Shown here piece by piece: positions 33,853 through 43,170 of a stretch of DNA of 64,000 nucleotides. The position numbers were made by a program, and so were the translations under genes. The notes under the pieces were generated by a model. It made no database searches and was not told the DNA's origin. It saw nothing but the letters and a program-made list of their open reading frames with translations. This DNA comes from Pseudomonadota bacterium (GTDB lineage Bacteria > Pseudomonadota > Alphaproteobacteria > Rhizobiales > Xanthobacteraceae): NCBI GenBank assembly GCA_023386885.1, contig JAEWIX010000002.1, forward strand, positions 18,037 to 82,036, read 5' to 3'. Within the stretch, counting starts at the first letter, position 1. Each line of letters starts with the position of its first letter.

Positions 33853-34983
33853 CTAGTTCAGCGTCGCCAGCAAGCCTGCCATCAGCCGGCCGCGCTCGGC
33901 AAGACTGTCGACTTCAATATGTTCGTTCAATGTGTGGGCATCGGCGCCGCGCACGCCGAGGCCGTCGAGCGAGGGAATGCCCATCGCGCCGGTGAAGTTG
34001 GCGTCGGAGCCGCCGCCGGCGCTGCCATGGGGCAGGTCGACGCCCATTTGTTGAGCGACGCCGCGCGCCTTTTCATAAAGCGCCATGGTTCCAGCGTCGG
34101 GCTCCCACACCGGACGAGTGACGCCGCGCGTCACGGTGAAAGTGACGCCGTCACGGGTTCCGGACAGCGCCAGCATCTTTTCCACGCCACGGTCGAGGTC
34201 GTCCTGCCGCTTGGCCATGCTGAGCGCTTCGCCGGTCGTGGTGGTGGCGACGCAGTTCACCCATTGGCCGCCATGTACGATGCCAACGCTGAAGGTGCAA
34301 TCGGGGCCGGTCATCGCATCGATGGCGATGATCTGGCGCGCCATCTCGCGGATCGCGGAGCGGCCGGAGGAAAGCGTCGCGCCGGCGTGGCTTGGCTTTC
34401 CGGTGGCTTCGAGATTGAAGCGGGCGATGGCATAGCGGCCGGTGACCACGCCATTGTTCTCGCGGCCGGGCTCCGGCACCAGCACATATTTGTTGCGCGC
34501 AGCTTCCGCCTCTACGACATCGCGCACGCTCGGCGTGCCGACCTCTTCGTCGGGCGTCAGCAGGAAGGTGATCGGCAGCGGCGTGGTGAAGGCGGCGCGT
34601 TGCAACTGGCGGATCGCTTCCAGCGAGAGATAGTTGCCGCCCTTCATGTCGAAGATGCCGGGGCCGTAGCACTTGTTGCCCTCGCGCCGCCACGGCAGTT
34701 TCGCCAGCGTGCCGACTGGATGCACGGTGTCGAGGTGACCGGCGATCAGGATGCCGGGTTCGCCCTGTTTCGGATGCGGGAAGCGGGCGCGGATGCAATC
34801 GCCAAAACCCATCCGCCCGGGAATGCGCTCGATAGTCGCGCCCGCGAGCGCCATCTCGCGCGCGGCGAGATCGAGCATGCGGTTGACGGCGGTGCGATCC
34901 CAGGTCGGGCTTTCGCACTCGACCCACTGACGCAGACCCTGCAACATGGTTTCGGTATCGAACGGGAGATTGGCGGGATTCAT
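33853..34983 (-). CDS. M20-family metallopeptidase (carboxypeptidase G2-like)
   Basis: 376 residues from the ATG at 34983 with ribosome binding site agaggat; the frame to 35130 is rejected. M20 motifs: LIAGHLDTVHPVGTL (His and Asp ligands), GPGIFDMKGGNYLSLEAI, LLTPDEEVGTPSVRDV (catalytic Glu), ATGKPSHAGATLSSGRSA and GSAGGGSDANFTGAM. Glutamate carboxypeptidase or dipeptidase activity is expected. There is no signal peptide, so it should act on imported peptides. It heads the transporter operon and is divergent from the binding-protein gene. Confidence 0.92.
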   Translation of the reverse strand: MNPANLPFDTETMLQGLRQWVECESPTWDRTAVNRMLDLAAREMALAGATIERIPGRMGFGDCIRARFPHPKQGEPGILIAGHLDTVHPVGTLAKLPWRREGNKCYGPGIFDMKGGNYLSLEAIRQLQRAAFTTPLPITFLLTPDEEVGTPSVRDVVEAEAARNKYVLVPEPGRENNGVVTGRYAIARFNLEATGKPSHAGATLSSGRSAIREMARQIIAIDAMTGPDCTFSVGIVHGGQWVNCVATTTTGEALSMAKRQDDLDRGVEKMLALSGTRDGVTFTVTRGVTRPVWEPDAGTMALYEKARGVAQQMGVDLPHGSAGGGSDANFTGAMGIPSLDGLGVRGADAHTLNEHIEVDSLAERGRLMAGLLATLN

Positions 34984-35343
34984 GTCGTGGATCCTCTTGA
35001 TTGGTCTTGTATCGTGAGATCGAGTCCAGCAACTGCATATCGGCGGCCACGCTGCCGCTGACGATGCATCGGGGCTAATAATGCCGACTGTGCCGCGAAT
35101 TGCCAGAGCAACATTTGCCGAGCGCCTCACGCGATCGGCGGCGCGAATGTTGCGCTGCGCTCGGCGAGAACGGCGTTGACGCGCTCGCGGCTTGATGCAA
35201 CTCTCAAATAAAACAGAGCCATGCGCTATGCGTTTGCGCAGCCCAAATGACGGTCAGCGGGCGCAAAATCTCGACAGCGACTGGCGATAGAGGCGATTGG
35301 CGGCAATACAAAGCAGCAAAACAAATAAATCAGGAGGGATGGA
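34984..35343. promoter_or_regulatory. Divergent promoter region of the peptide locus
   Basis: A 360-bp gap between the M20 gene and the binding-protein gene with no gene inside. It must hold both promoters. I see AT-rich patches (near 35205-35215 and 35320-35330) and a strong ribosome binding site (aggaggga) before 35344, but no confident -35/-10 pair or operator. Confidence 0.45.
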
Positions 35344-36942
35344 ATGGTTCAGATTACCCGCAGGCAGTTTTCGACGATGGCTTCCGTGGCCGCGCTTTCG
35401 GCGGCCCTGCCGTTACCAGCGAGGGCGGCCGGCAAGACCATTACTGCGGTGATGCACTCCGATCTGCGCGTCATCGACCCCGGGCTGACGACGGCATATA
35501 TCACGCGCGATCACGGTTATATGATCTACGACACGCTGCTGGCGATGGATTCCAGTTTCAAGATCCAGCCGCAGATGGCCGAATACAAGATTTCGGATGA
35601 CAAGCTTACTTACACGTTCACGCTGCGCGATGGACTGAAGTGGCACGATGGCGCGCCGGTCACCGCCGAGGATTGCGTCGCCTCGCTCAAGCGTTGGGGC
35701 CAGAAGGACGGCATGGGCCAGAAGCTCATGGACTTCACGGCAAGTCTTGCCGCCGCGGATCCGAAGACCATCGTGCTGAAGCTGAAGGAGCCCTACGGCT
35801 TGGTGCTCGAAGCGATCGGCAAACCGTCGTCGCTCGTGCCGTTCATGATGCCGAAGCGCATTGCCGAAACGCCGGCCGACAAGGCGATTCCCGAACAGAT
35901 CGGCTCCGGCCCGTTCAAGTTCGTGAAGGAGGAATTCCAGCCCGGCGTGAAGGCGGTCTACGTCAAGAACACCGACTACGTGCCGCGCAAGGAGCCGCCG
36001 AGCTGGACCTCGGGCGGCAAGGTGGTGAAGGTCGATCGCGTCGAATGGGTGACCATGGCGGATGCACAGACCGCGGTGAACGCGCTGCAGTCCGGCGACA
36101 TCGACTTTCTCGAGAATCCCTCGTTCGACATGCTGCCCATCCTCAAGCAGGACAAGGAGCTGCATATCCAGACGCTGAGCAAGCTCGGCTTCCAGACCAT
36201 CGCCCGGATGAACTTCCTCTATCCGCCGTTCGATAACGTCAAGGTGCGCCGCGCCGCCCAGATGGCGATCAGTCAGAAGCCGGTGCTCGATGCGCTGGTC
36301 GGCAATCCCGATTACTACAAGGTCTGCGGTGCGGTGTTCGTCTGCGGCACGCCGCTGGCGAGCGAGGCGGGATCCGATCCGATCGTCAAGGGCGACGACA
36401 TGGCGGCGGCGAAGAAACTGCTGGCCGAATCCGGATATGACGGCACGCCCGTGGTACTCATGTCGCCGGGCGACGTGGTGACGCTCAAGGCGCAACCCAT
36501 CGTCGTCGCGCAGCAACTTCGCGACGCCGGCTTCAAGGTCGACCTCCAGGCCACCGATTGGCAGACCGTGGTGTCGCGCCGTGCCAGCCAGAAGCCGCCG
36601 AAGGACGGTGGCTGGAACATGTTCTGCACCAACTGGGTTGCTCCCGACGTGATGAACCCGGTGGCCAACATCATGTTGAACGGCAAGGGCAAGAAAGGTG
36701 GTTGGTTCGGCTGGCCGGAGGATTCAACGATGGAAGGATTGATCGACAAGTTCGTTCGCGCGACTTCCGCAGACGATCAGAAAAAGATCGCCGCCGATAT
36801 CCAGAAACGCGCCATGGAGGAGGTGACCTACGTTCCGCTCGGCCAATACGAGGCCCCGTCGGTGTGGCGAACCTCCCTCAAGGGTGTGCTCGACGGACCG
36901 GCGACGCCGATCTTCTGGAACATCGATAAGACCGAGAGCTGA
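35344..36942 (+). CDS. Peptide ABC transporter substrate-binding protein (SBP_bac_5), Tat-exported
   Basis: 532 residues. Residues 1-29 form a twin-arginine signal (TRRQFSTMASVAALSAALPL, then PARA), so it is folded before export to the periplasm. The rest is a family 5 binding protein, with TFTLRDGLKWHDGAPVTAEDCV and NDPDYYKV-like C-lobe sequence (VGNPDYYKVCGAVFVCG). It should deliver peptides to the DppBC-DppDF transporter encoded divergently. A hairpin terminator follows the stop. Confidence 0.93.
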   Translation: MVQITRRQFSTMASVAALSAALPLPARAAGKTITAVMHSDLRVIDPGLTTAYITRDHGYMIYDTLLAMDSSFKIQPQMAEYKISDDKLTYTFTLRDGLKWHDGAPVTAEDCVASLKRWGQKDGMGQKLMDFTASLAAADPKTIVLKLKEPYGLVLEAIGKPSSLVPFMMPKRIAETPADKAIPEQIGSGPFKFVKEEFQPGVKAVYVKNTDYVPRKEPPSWTSGGKVVKVDRVEWVTMADAQTAVNALQSGDIDFLENPSFDMLPILKQDKELHIQTLSKLGFQTIARMNFLYPPFDNVKVRRAAQMAISQKPVLDALVGNPDYYKVCGAVFVCGTPLASEAGSDPIVKGDDMAAAKKLLAESGYDGTPVVLMSPGDVVTLKAQPIVVAQQLRDAGFKVDLQATDWQTVVSRRASQKPPKDGGWNMFCTNWVAPDVMNPVANIMLNGKGKKGGWFGWPEDSTMEGLIDKFVRATSADDQKKIAADIQKRAMEEVTYVPLGQYEAPSVWRTSLKGVLDGPATPIFWNIDKTES

Positions 36943-36970
36943 TCGCGCAATCAGAGCCTTCAAACAATTC

Positions 36971-36999
36971 GACGGCGGCCGGTTCCATCGGCCGCCGTC
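36971..36999. terminator. Hairpin between convergent genes
   Basis: Perfect 10-bp stem gacggcggcc / ggccgccgtc with a 9-base loop, followed by gatcttt on the plus strand. It lies between the binding-protein stop and the convergent AI-2E-type gene and probably ends the former. Confidence 0.7.
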
Positions 37000-37022
37000 G
37001 ATCTTTGTGGCAATGCGTTCGA

Positions 37023-38189
37023 CTACTCGTCGCCACTCAGGAAGTGCCCGATCGCAGCCAGCGGCCGGATGCCGTCGCAGACGATCTTGGTGATCGCCAG
37101 CATCGGCACCGCCAGAATGGCGCCCGGCACGCCCCACATCCAGAACCAGAAAATCAGCGAGATGATCACCAGCACCGGATTGAGCGTGAAGCGCCGCGCC
37201 AACAGCATCGGCGTGACGATCTCGCCCTCGATGACGTGGATGGCGAGATAGAGCGCCGCCGGCATCATCGCCATCCATAGCGACTCGATGACCAGCAAGC
37301 CGGCCAAGAGGAAGATGCCGACGCCGAACAGCGGCCCCATGATCGGCACGAAGTTGAGCAGGAAGGCGACGACGCCCCACAGCACCGGATCACCCAAGCC
37401 GGTTAGCCACATGGCAACGCCGGTGGCGAGACCCACGGCCGCATTCATGATGGTGATGGTGACGAGATACATCGAGATGTTTTCTTCGACCTGTTGCGAA
37501 ATCTCGACCACCTGCCGCTTGTCCCTGAAACTCGGAAGAAGCTCGACCATGCGTTTGAGGAAGGTGTTGCCCGACACCAGCAGGAAAAACAGGATGAGGA
37601 TCGTTTCGAAGAACCCGCTGGCGAAATGTGTCGTGCCGCTGAACAGCATCGCCGCGATGGCCGAACTCGATGCGCCTTCGTTTCCACCGGTGGTGGGACT
37701 TCCCGACATCATGCCATCGAGTTGATGCATGAATGTCCGCAGCGTTTCGATGGGTTGGCTGAGGAAGCGCAGCCGCTCCTGCAGACGCGGGATGCCGTCC
37801 GGGAGCTTGGCGGCCCATTCCGCCGCTGGACCTGACACGGCCGCGCCAAGGGCGACGATGGCGCCGAAAACCAGCAGGATGAGAAACAGGGCCGCGAGGC
37901 TGCGCGGGACGCGCAAATCTTCGAGAATTCGCATTCCGGGCTGAAACAGCAGCTTCAGGACGAAGGCCAGCACGATCGGTAGCACGATGGGGGCTGCAAA
38001 ATAGGCGACCGCCAGAACCGCAAGCAACAGCAGCGCCGCCAACAGCACAGTGACGGGGTCGGACGGCAGGTCGATGACGTCGTCCGGCTCGGTGGTGGTC
38101 TTGGCGAGGGTTGCTTCCGCGCTTTCCAGCGATCCGTCCCGCGCATATTCCTCTTTGATGGTGGCGGTGACGGTCTCTTCGGTGGCCAT
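37023..38189 (-). CDS. AI-2E family transporter (PerM/TqsA-type)
   Basis: 388 residues with about seven or eight membrane helices. The end region VILWGVVAFLLNFVPIMGPL-like (VLWGVVAFLLNFVPIMG) and HVIEGEIVTPMLLARRFTLNP are diagnostic of the AI-2E transporter family; the N-terminal 45 residues are acidic and cytoplasmic. Some members export AI-2 and others act as antiporters, so the substrate is open. It is divergent from feoA. Confidence 0.9.
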   Translation of the reverse strand: MATEETVTATIKEEYARDGSLESAEATLAKTTTEPDDVIDLPSDPVTVLLAALLLLAVLAVAYFAAPIVLPIVLAFVLKLLFQPGMRILEDLRVPRSLAALFLILLVFGAIVALGAAVSGPAAEWAAKLPDGIPRLQERLRFLSQPIETLRTFMHQLDGMMSGSPTTGGNEGASSSAIAAMLFSGTTHFASGFFETILILFFLLVSGNTFLKRMVELLPSFRDKRQVVEISQQVEENISMYLVTITIMNAAVGLATGVAMWLTGLGDPVLWGVVAFLLNFVPIMGPLFGVGIFLLAGLLVIESLWMAMMPAALYLAIHVIEGEIVTPMLLARRFTLNPVLVIISLIFWFWMWGVPGAILAVPMLAITKIVCDGIRPLAAIGHFLSGDE

Positions 38190-38415
38190 CGGTGACCTGA
38201 CGTCGGTTTTAGGAAAAGGGCTGTCGGCGCGAAATGAATGAAGCAGTTCGCGGTCTTAACGCGGGAAGGCGAGGGCCGGTTCCAGCGCCTCTGTGGTCGG
38301 AGCTTTGGCGGCCCGTTCGGCTTTGCCGCCGACGCGGCTTAAAATCGCTCTAAACAGCGGCGGGCGGTCAAAACGCCCACTTGACCCTCATGACGCCGGT
38401 TGAAACAAGCGACGC

Positions 38416-38694
38416 ATGACCATCGATCCCCACGAAACCGGCTCGCTTGTGCTGCTTGGCGACGCCCGGCGCGGCTTTTCCGGCACCGTCCATGCCCTCA
38501 AGGGCGACAATGCCGAGTCCAGCCTGAGCCCGGCCGAACTCGAAAGCCGCCTGATCGAATTGGGATTCGTTGAAGGCGCGCATGTCGAGGTGCTGCACGA
38601 GGGCCTGATCGGCCGCGATCCGATCGCCGTTCGCGTCGAGAACATCACGGTCGCGGTGCGTCGGCGGGAGGCAATGGCCGTCGTCGTCATCTGA
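38416..38694 (+). CDS. feoA: FeoA, ferrous iron transport protein A
   Basis: 92 residues with the FeoA SH3-like core: ESRLIELGFVEGAHVEVLHEG, then PIAVRVENITVAVRRREA. It assists FeoB in ferrous iron uptake at the inner membrane. feoB follows after 18 bp, so the two form one operon. No feoC is visible. I looked for a Fur or Irr (iron control element) site in 38190-38415 and found none convincing. Confidence 0.95.
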   Translation: MTIDPHETGSLVLLGDARRGFSGTVHALKGDNAESSLSPAELESRLIELGFVEGAHVEVLHEGLIGRDPIAVRVENITVAVRRREAMAVVVI

Positions 38695-38712
38695 CGGCGT
38701 CAGCGGATCGCC

Positions 38713-40584
38713 ATGGAAGCTCCTCTTTATAATATCGTCCTGGTCGGAACGCCGAATAGCGGCAAGACCTCGCTGTTTAACGCGCTGACCGGCAGCCGTC
38801 AGAAGGTCGCGAACTATCCCGGCGTCACCGTCGAGCGCAAGCAGGGCTTCTTCGTCACCCCGCGCGGACGGCAGGTGTCGTTGATCGACCTGCCGGGGAC
38901 CTATTCGCTCCGCGGCCGAAGTCCGGACGAGGAGATTACCCGCGACGTGGTGCTCGGCCGCGCCAAGGGCGAAACCTTGCCGGAATTGGTGCTGTGCGTC
39001 GCTGACGCCACCAACCTGCGGCTGGCGATCCGGCTGGTGCTGGAGATGAAGCACACCGGGCGGCCGATGGTGCTGGCGCTCAATATGTTCGACATCGCGA
39101 CGCGGCGCGGCGTCACCGTGAATGTGCCGGCCTTGTCGGCCGCGCTCGGCATTCCGGTGGTGACCTCGATTGCGGTGCGCAAGGGCGGCACCGACGAGTT
39201 GCTGCGGTTGACTGACAGCGTTGCTGCCGAACCTTCACAGGGCGCGCACGAAAACGACTGGCGGCCGCACAGCGTCGCCGAACTGCGCGCCACGCAGCGT
39301 GAGGCGGATCGTATCATCAAGGAGACCGTCAGTCTGCCGTCGCGGCCGGACACCTGGACCGCGCGGGTCGATTCCGTGGTGCTGCATCCGGTGTTCGGGC
39401 TGGTGATCCTTGCCGCGATCCTGTTCGTAATGTTCCAGGCGGTGTTCGCCTGGGCGCAGCCGGTGATGGAATTGATCGCCGGTGGTTTTGAGTTGCTCGG
39501 GCAATGGGTGCAGGCAACGCTGCCAGCGGGCCTGTTGCAAAGCTTCATCCAGAACGGCGTGATCTCCGGCGTCGGCAGCGTCATCGTGTTCCTGCCGCAG
39601 ATCATCATCATCTTCCTGTTCATCCTGCTGCTGGAAGACTTCGGCTACATGGCGCGCGCGGCATTCCTGATGGATCGCATCATGGGCGGCGCGGGATTGC
39701 ACGGCCGTGCCTTCATTCCGCTGCTGTCGAGTTTCGCCTGCGCCATTCCCGGCATCATGGCGACGCGCGTGATCGACAATCGTCGCGATCGGCTGACGAC
39801 GATCCTGATCGCGCCGCTGATGACGTGCTCGGCGCGCATCCCGGTCTATACGCTGATCATCTCCGCCTTCATTCCAGCGAAACAGGTGTGGGGCTGGATC
39901 AACTTGCAGGGCCTGGTGATGTTCGGGCTCTATGTCATCGGCATCAGCAGCGCGATGGCGGTATCGGCGCTGATCAAGTTCTTCATGTGGCGCGACGACG
40001 CGCCAGCGCCGTTCATGCTGGAATTGCCGGACTACAAGCTGCCGCGGCTCAGGAGCATCGCCATCGGCATCTACACCCGCGCGATGATGTTCCTGCAACG
40101 CGCCGGCACCACCATCTTCGCCATGATGGTGCTGATCTGGTTCCTGGCGTCGTTCCCGCAACCGCCGGTGGGCGCGACCGATCCGGCCATCGACTACAGC
40201 CTCGCGGCGATCATCGGCCGCTTCATCGAGCCGGTGCTGGCGCCGCTCGGCTTCAACTGGCAGATCGCGGTTGCGCTGATCCCCGGCATGGCCGCGCGCG
40301 AAGTGGCGGTGGCGGCGCTCGGCACGGTCTATTCCATCGAAGGCGGCAAGGAAGCGGCCGAACAGATCGGCACGGTGCTCGCCACCAAATGGAGTCTCGC
40401 CACGGCGCTGTCGCTGCTGGCGTGGTACATCTTTGCGCCGCAATGCGCGTCCACGCTCGCCGTCATCAAGCGCGAGACCGGTGGCTGGCGCTGGATGTGG
40501 ATAACGTTCTTCTACATGTTGGCGCTGGCCTATGTCGCGAGCCTCATCACCTACAACATCGCGCGTTCGCTGGGTGCCGGCTGA
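38713..40584 (+). CDS. feoB: FeoB, ferrous iron transporter
   Basis: 623 residues. An N-terminal G domain shows G1 GTPNSGKTSLFNALTG, the switch region NYPGVTVERKQG and G3 DLPGTYSL; G4 is LNMFD rather than the usual NxxD with Lys context. A membrane domain of about eight helices begins near residue 225, with the conserved gating cysteine region LLSSFACAIPGIMATR. It is the main ferrous iron permease. The length is short for FeoB (often about 750), mainly from a shorter helical insert. Confidence 0.95.
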   Translation: MEAPLYNIVLVGTPNSGKTSLFNALTGSRQKVANYPGVTVERKQGFFVTPRGRQVSLIDLPGTYSLRGRSPDEEITRDVVLGRAKGETLPELVLCVADATNLRLAIRLVLEMKHTGRPMVLALNMFDIATRRGVTVNVPALSAALGIPVVTSIAVRKGGTDELLRLTDSVAAEPSQGAHENDWRPHSVAELRATQREADRIIKETVSLPSRPDTWTARVDSVVLHPVFGLVILAAILFVMFQAVFAWAQPVMELIAGGFELLGQWVQATLPAGLLQSFIQNGVISGVGSVIVFLPQIIIIFLFILLLEDFGYMARAAFLMDRIMGGAGLHGRAFIPLLSSFACAIPGIMATRVIDNRRDRLTTILIAPLMTCSARIPVYTLIISAFIPAKQVWGWINLQGLVMFGLYVIGISSAMAVSALIKFFMWRDDAPAPFMLELPDYKLPRLRSIAIGIYTRAMMFLQRAGTTIFAMMVLIWFLASFPQPPVGATDPAIDYSLAAIIGRFIEPVLAPLGFNWQIAVALIPGMAAREVAVAALGTVYSIEGGKEAAEQIGTVLATKWSLATALSLLAWYIFAPQCASTLAVIKRETGGWRWMWITFFYMLALAYVASLITYNIARSLGAG

Positions 40585-40698
40585 CCTTTCGGCGGCCGGG
40601 CACGGGGTTGAAGAATCGTTTCTCGCTGGGTCATATCCGCTTCCCCGAGGCGGCCGTATCATCGTTGCCGCCTTGATGTATCGTGAAGTGAGGCACGC

Positions 40699-43068
40699 GT
40701 GACGAATTCCATCTATCGCCGCATTGCGGACGAACTCAACGTTCGCGAACAGCAGGTCCAAGCCGCGGTTGAATTGCTCGACGGCGGCGCCACCGTGCCG
40801 TTCGTCGCGCGTTACCGCAAGGAAGCGACCGGCGCGCTCGACGACGCGCAGTTGCGCACGCTGGAAGAGCGGCTGACTTATCTGCGCGAGATGGAAGAGC
40901 GCCGCACCGTCATCCTCAACTCCATCCGCGAGCAAGGCAAGCTCGACGATGCGTTGCAAGCGGCGATTATGGCCGCCGACAGCAAGGGCCGCCTCGAGGA
41001 TATCTACCTGCCGTTCAAGCCGAAGCGTCGCACCAAGGCCGAGATCGCGCGTGAAGCCGGGCTCGGGCCGCTGGCTGAACTGCTGCTGACACAACCGGAA
41101 AACGATCCGCAGGCCGCCGCCGCGCCGTTCATCAATGCCGAGAAACAGGTGGCCGACGCGGCTGCCGCGCTGGACGGCGCGCGCGCCATTCTGGTCGAAC
41201 GCTTCGCCGAGGACGCCGACCTGATAGGCTCGTTGCGCGAACAGCTCTGGGGCAACGGCGTGCTGACGTCGAAGATGCGCGACGGCAAGAAGGAAGCCGG
41301 CGCCAAGTTCAGCGATTACTTCGATTTCAGTGAGCCGCTGACGAAATTGCCGTCGCATCGTATTCTCGCGCTGTTCCGTGGCGAGAAGGAAGAAGTGCTG
41401 GACCTGCACATCGCGCCGGAAAATCCGGCGGCGGCTGCACCCGCTGGCACCACCGCACCCAATCCTTATGAACTGCGCATCATGCACCGCTTCGCCATCA
41501 CGGATCGCAGCCGCCCGGGCGATCGCTGGCTGATCGATACCGTGCGCTGGGCCTGGCGCACCAAGATTCAGATTCACCTCAACATCGACATGCGGCTGAA
41601 GCTGTGGACGGCGGCGGAAGACGAGGGCGTGCGCGTGTTTGCGTCCAACCTGCGCGATCTGCTGCTCGCCGCGCCGGCCGGCACCCGCGCGACGATGGGG
41701 CTCGATCCGGGTTATCGCACCGGCGTCAAGGTCGCGGTAGTGGATGCCACCGGCAAGGTGGTGGCGACGACTGCGATCTTCCCGCACGAGCCGCAGCGGC
41801 GCTGGGATGAATCGCTTGCCGTGCTCGGCAAGCTGGCGAAGGCGCACAATGTCGAACTGATCGCCATCGGCAACGGCACCGCCTCGCGCGAGACCGACAA
41901 GCTCGCCACCGAACTGGTGAAGCTGTTGCCCGACCTGAAGATGTCCAAGATCGTAGTGTCGGAAGCCGGCGCGTCGGTCTATTCGGCGTCGGCCTTCGCG
42001 TCCGAGGAGTTGCCCGAACTGGACGTTACGTTGCGCGGCGCGGTATCGATCGCGCGGCGCTTGCAGGACCCGCTGGCCGAACTGGTGAAGATCGATCCGA
42101 AGTCGATCGGCGTCGGGCAATATCAGCACGACCTCGGCGAAGCGAAGCTGTCGCGTTCGCTGGACGCGGTGGTGGAAGACTGCGTCAACGCGGTCGGCGT
42201 CGATGCCAACACCGCATCCGCGCCGTTGCTCGCGCGCGTCTCCGGCATCGGCACGGGGCTGGCGCAGAGCATCGTGCAGTATCGCGACGCCAACGGGCCG
42301 TTCAAATCGCGCAAGGCGCTGAAGGACGTGCCGCGCCTCGGGCCGAAGGCGTTCGAGCAATGCGCGGGCTTCCTGCGCATTGCGAACGGCGACGATCCGC
42401 TGGATTCGTCCGGCGTCCACCCGGAATCCTATCCGGTGGTGCGGCGGATTCTCGAAGCCACCAAGAGTGACATCAAGGCGATCATCGGCAACGCCGTCGC
42501 GCTGCGCCAGCTCAAGCCGCAGAATTTCGTTGACGATACGTTCGGCCTGCCGACGGTGACCGACATTCTGCGCGAGTTGGAAAAGCCCGGCCGCGATCCG
42601 CGCCCCGCGTTCAAGGCGGCGGAATTCAAGGAAGGCGTCGAGACGCTCAACGATCTCAAGCCAGGCATGATCCTCGAAGGCGCGGTCACCAATGTCGCGG
42701 CGTTCGGCGCGTTCGTCGATATCGGCGTGCATCAGGATGGGTTGGTTCATGTCTCCGCGATGTCGAAGACGTTCATCAAGGACCCGCGCGAGGTGGTGAA
42801 GCCGGGCGATATCGTGCGCGTGAAAGTGCTCGACGTCGACAAGCCGCGTAAGCGCATCGCGCTGACGTTGCGTCTCGATGACGAGATCGGCAAGCAGGAT
42901 CGCGCTGGTGCGTCCGCCGCGCGAAATGATTCCGGCTCGCGCGGGCAGGCGCCGCGCCGCGATGCGCCGCGTCGCGAGCAACAGTCAGCGTCAAGTGGCG
43001 GTGGCGCGTTGGCCGATGCGCTACGCCGCGCGGCGGAGAAGAACGCGGGCAACGGCAAGTCACGTTAA
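40699..43068 (+). CDS. tex: Tex, S1-domain transcription accessory protein
   Basis: 789 residues from a GTG. Tex features: PFVARYRKEATGALDD near the N-terminus, the YqgF-like nuclease-fold region (GLDPGYRTGVKVAVVDATG), helix-hairpin-helix part VSGIGTGLAQSIVQYRD and an S1 RNA-binding domain at about 650-725 (GMILEGAVTNVAAFGAFVDI). It binds RNA and the transcription machinery. The C-terminal 60 residues are a low-complexity basic tail. It lies downstream of feoB but probably has its own promoter in the 114-bp gap. Confidence 0.96.
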   Translation: MTNSIYRRIADELNVREQQVQAAVELLDGGATVPFVARYRKEATGALDDAQLRTLEERLTYLREMEERRTVILNSIREQGKLDDALQAAIMAADSKGRLEDIYLPFKPKRRTKAEIAREAGLGPLAELLLTQPENDPQAAAAPFINAEKQVADAAAALDGARAILVERFAEDADLIGSLREQLWGNGVLTSKMRDGKKEAGAKFSDYFDFSEPLTKLPSHRILALFRGEKEEVLDLHIAPENPAAAAPAGTTAPNPYELRIMHRFAITDRSRPGDRWLIDTVRWAWRTKIQIHLNIDMRLKLWTAAEDEGVRVFASNLRDLLLAAPAGTRATMGLDPGYRTGVKVAVVDATGKVVATTAIFPHEPQRRWDESLAVLGKLAKAHNVELIAIGNGTASRETDKLATELVKLLPDLKMSKIVVSEAGASVYSASAFASEELPELDVTLRGAVSIARRLQDPLAELVKIDPKSIGVGQYQHDLGEAKLSRSLDAVVEDCVNAVGVDANTASAPLLARVSGIGTGLAQSIVQYRDANGPFKSRKALKDVPRLGPKAFEQCAGFLRIANGDDPLDSSGVHPESYPVVRRILEATKSDIKAIIGNAVALRQLKPQNFVDDTFGLPTVTDILRELEKPGRDPRPAFKAAEFKEGVETLNDLKPGMILEGAVTNVAAFGAFVDIGVHQDGLVHVSAMSKTFIKDPREVVKPGDIVRVKVLDVDKPRKRIALTLRLDDEIGKQDRAGASAARNDSGSRGQAPRRDAPRREQQSASSGGGALADALRRAAEKNAGNGKSR

Positions 43069-43078
43069 ATAAACTCGG

Positions 43079-43106
43079 CGTCGTCCCCGCGCAGGTGGGG
43101 ACGACG
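43079..43106. terminator. Hairpin after tex
   Basis: Ten-base stem cgtcgtcccc / ggggacgacg with an 8-base loop (gcgcaggt), directly after the tex stop and followed by atttcg. The T-run is short, so it may be a repeat used as a weak terminator. Confidence 0.5.
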
Positions 43107-43170
43107 ATTTCGTATTGCAAATCCGCGCGTAAAACGAATTCTCGGTCAGACGCTCAGGATAACGTGGTCG

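Noticed and set aside
38190..38415. Possible Irr/Fur iron box before feoA (cttaaaatcgctctaaac)
   Set aside because: Only a loose match to the iron control element and poorly centred; not enough to call, although iron control of feoAB is expected.
39235..42981. Very long antisense open frame (over 1200 codons) opposite feoB and tex
   Set aside because: Composition is Arg/His/Gln/Asp-rich with no family motifs, and it mirrors GC-rich codon use of two unmistakable genes. It is a shadow of feoB and tex; other long antisense frames (480-1949, 17242-18741, 20639-22588) have the same explanation.
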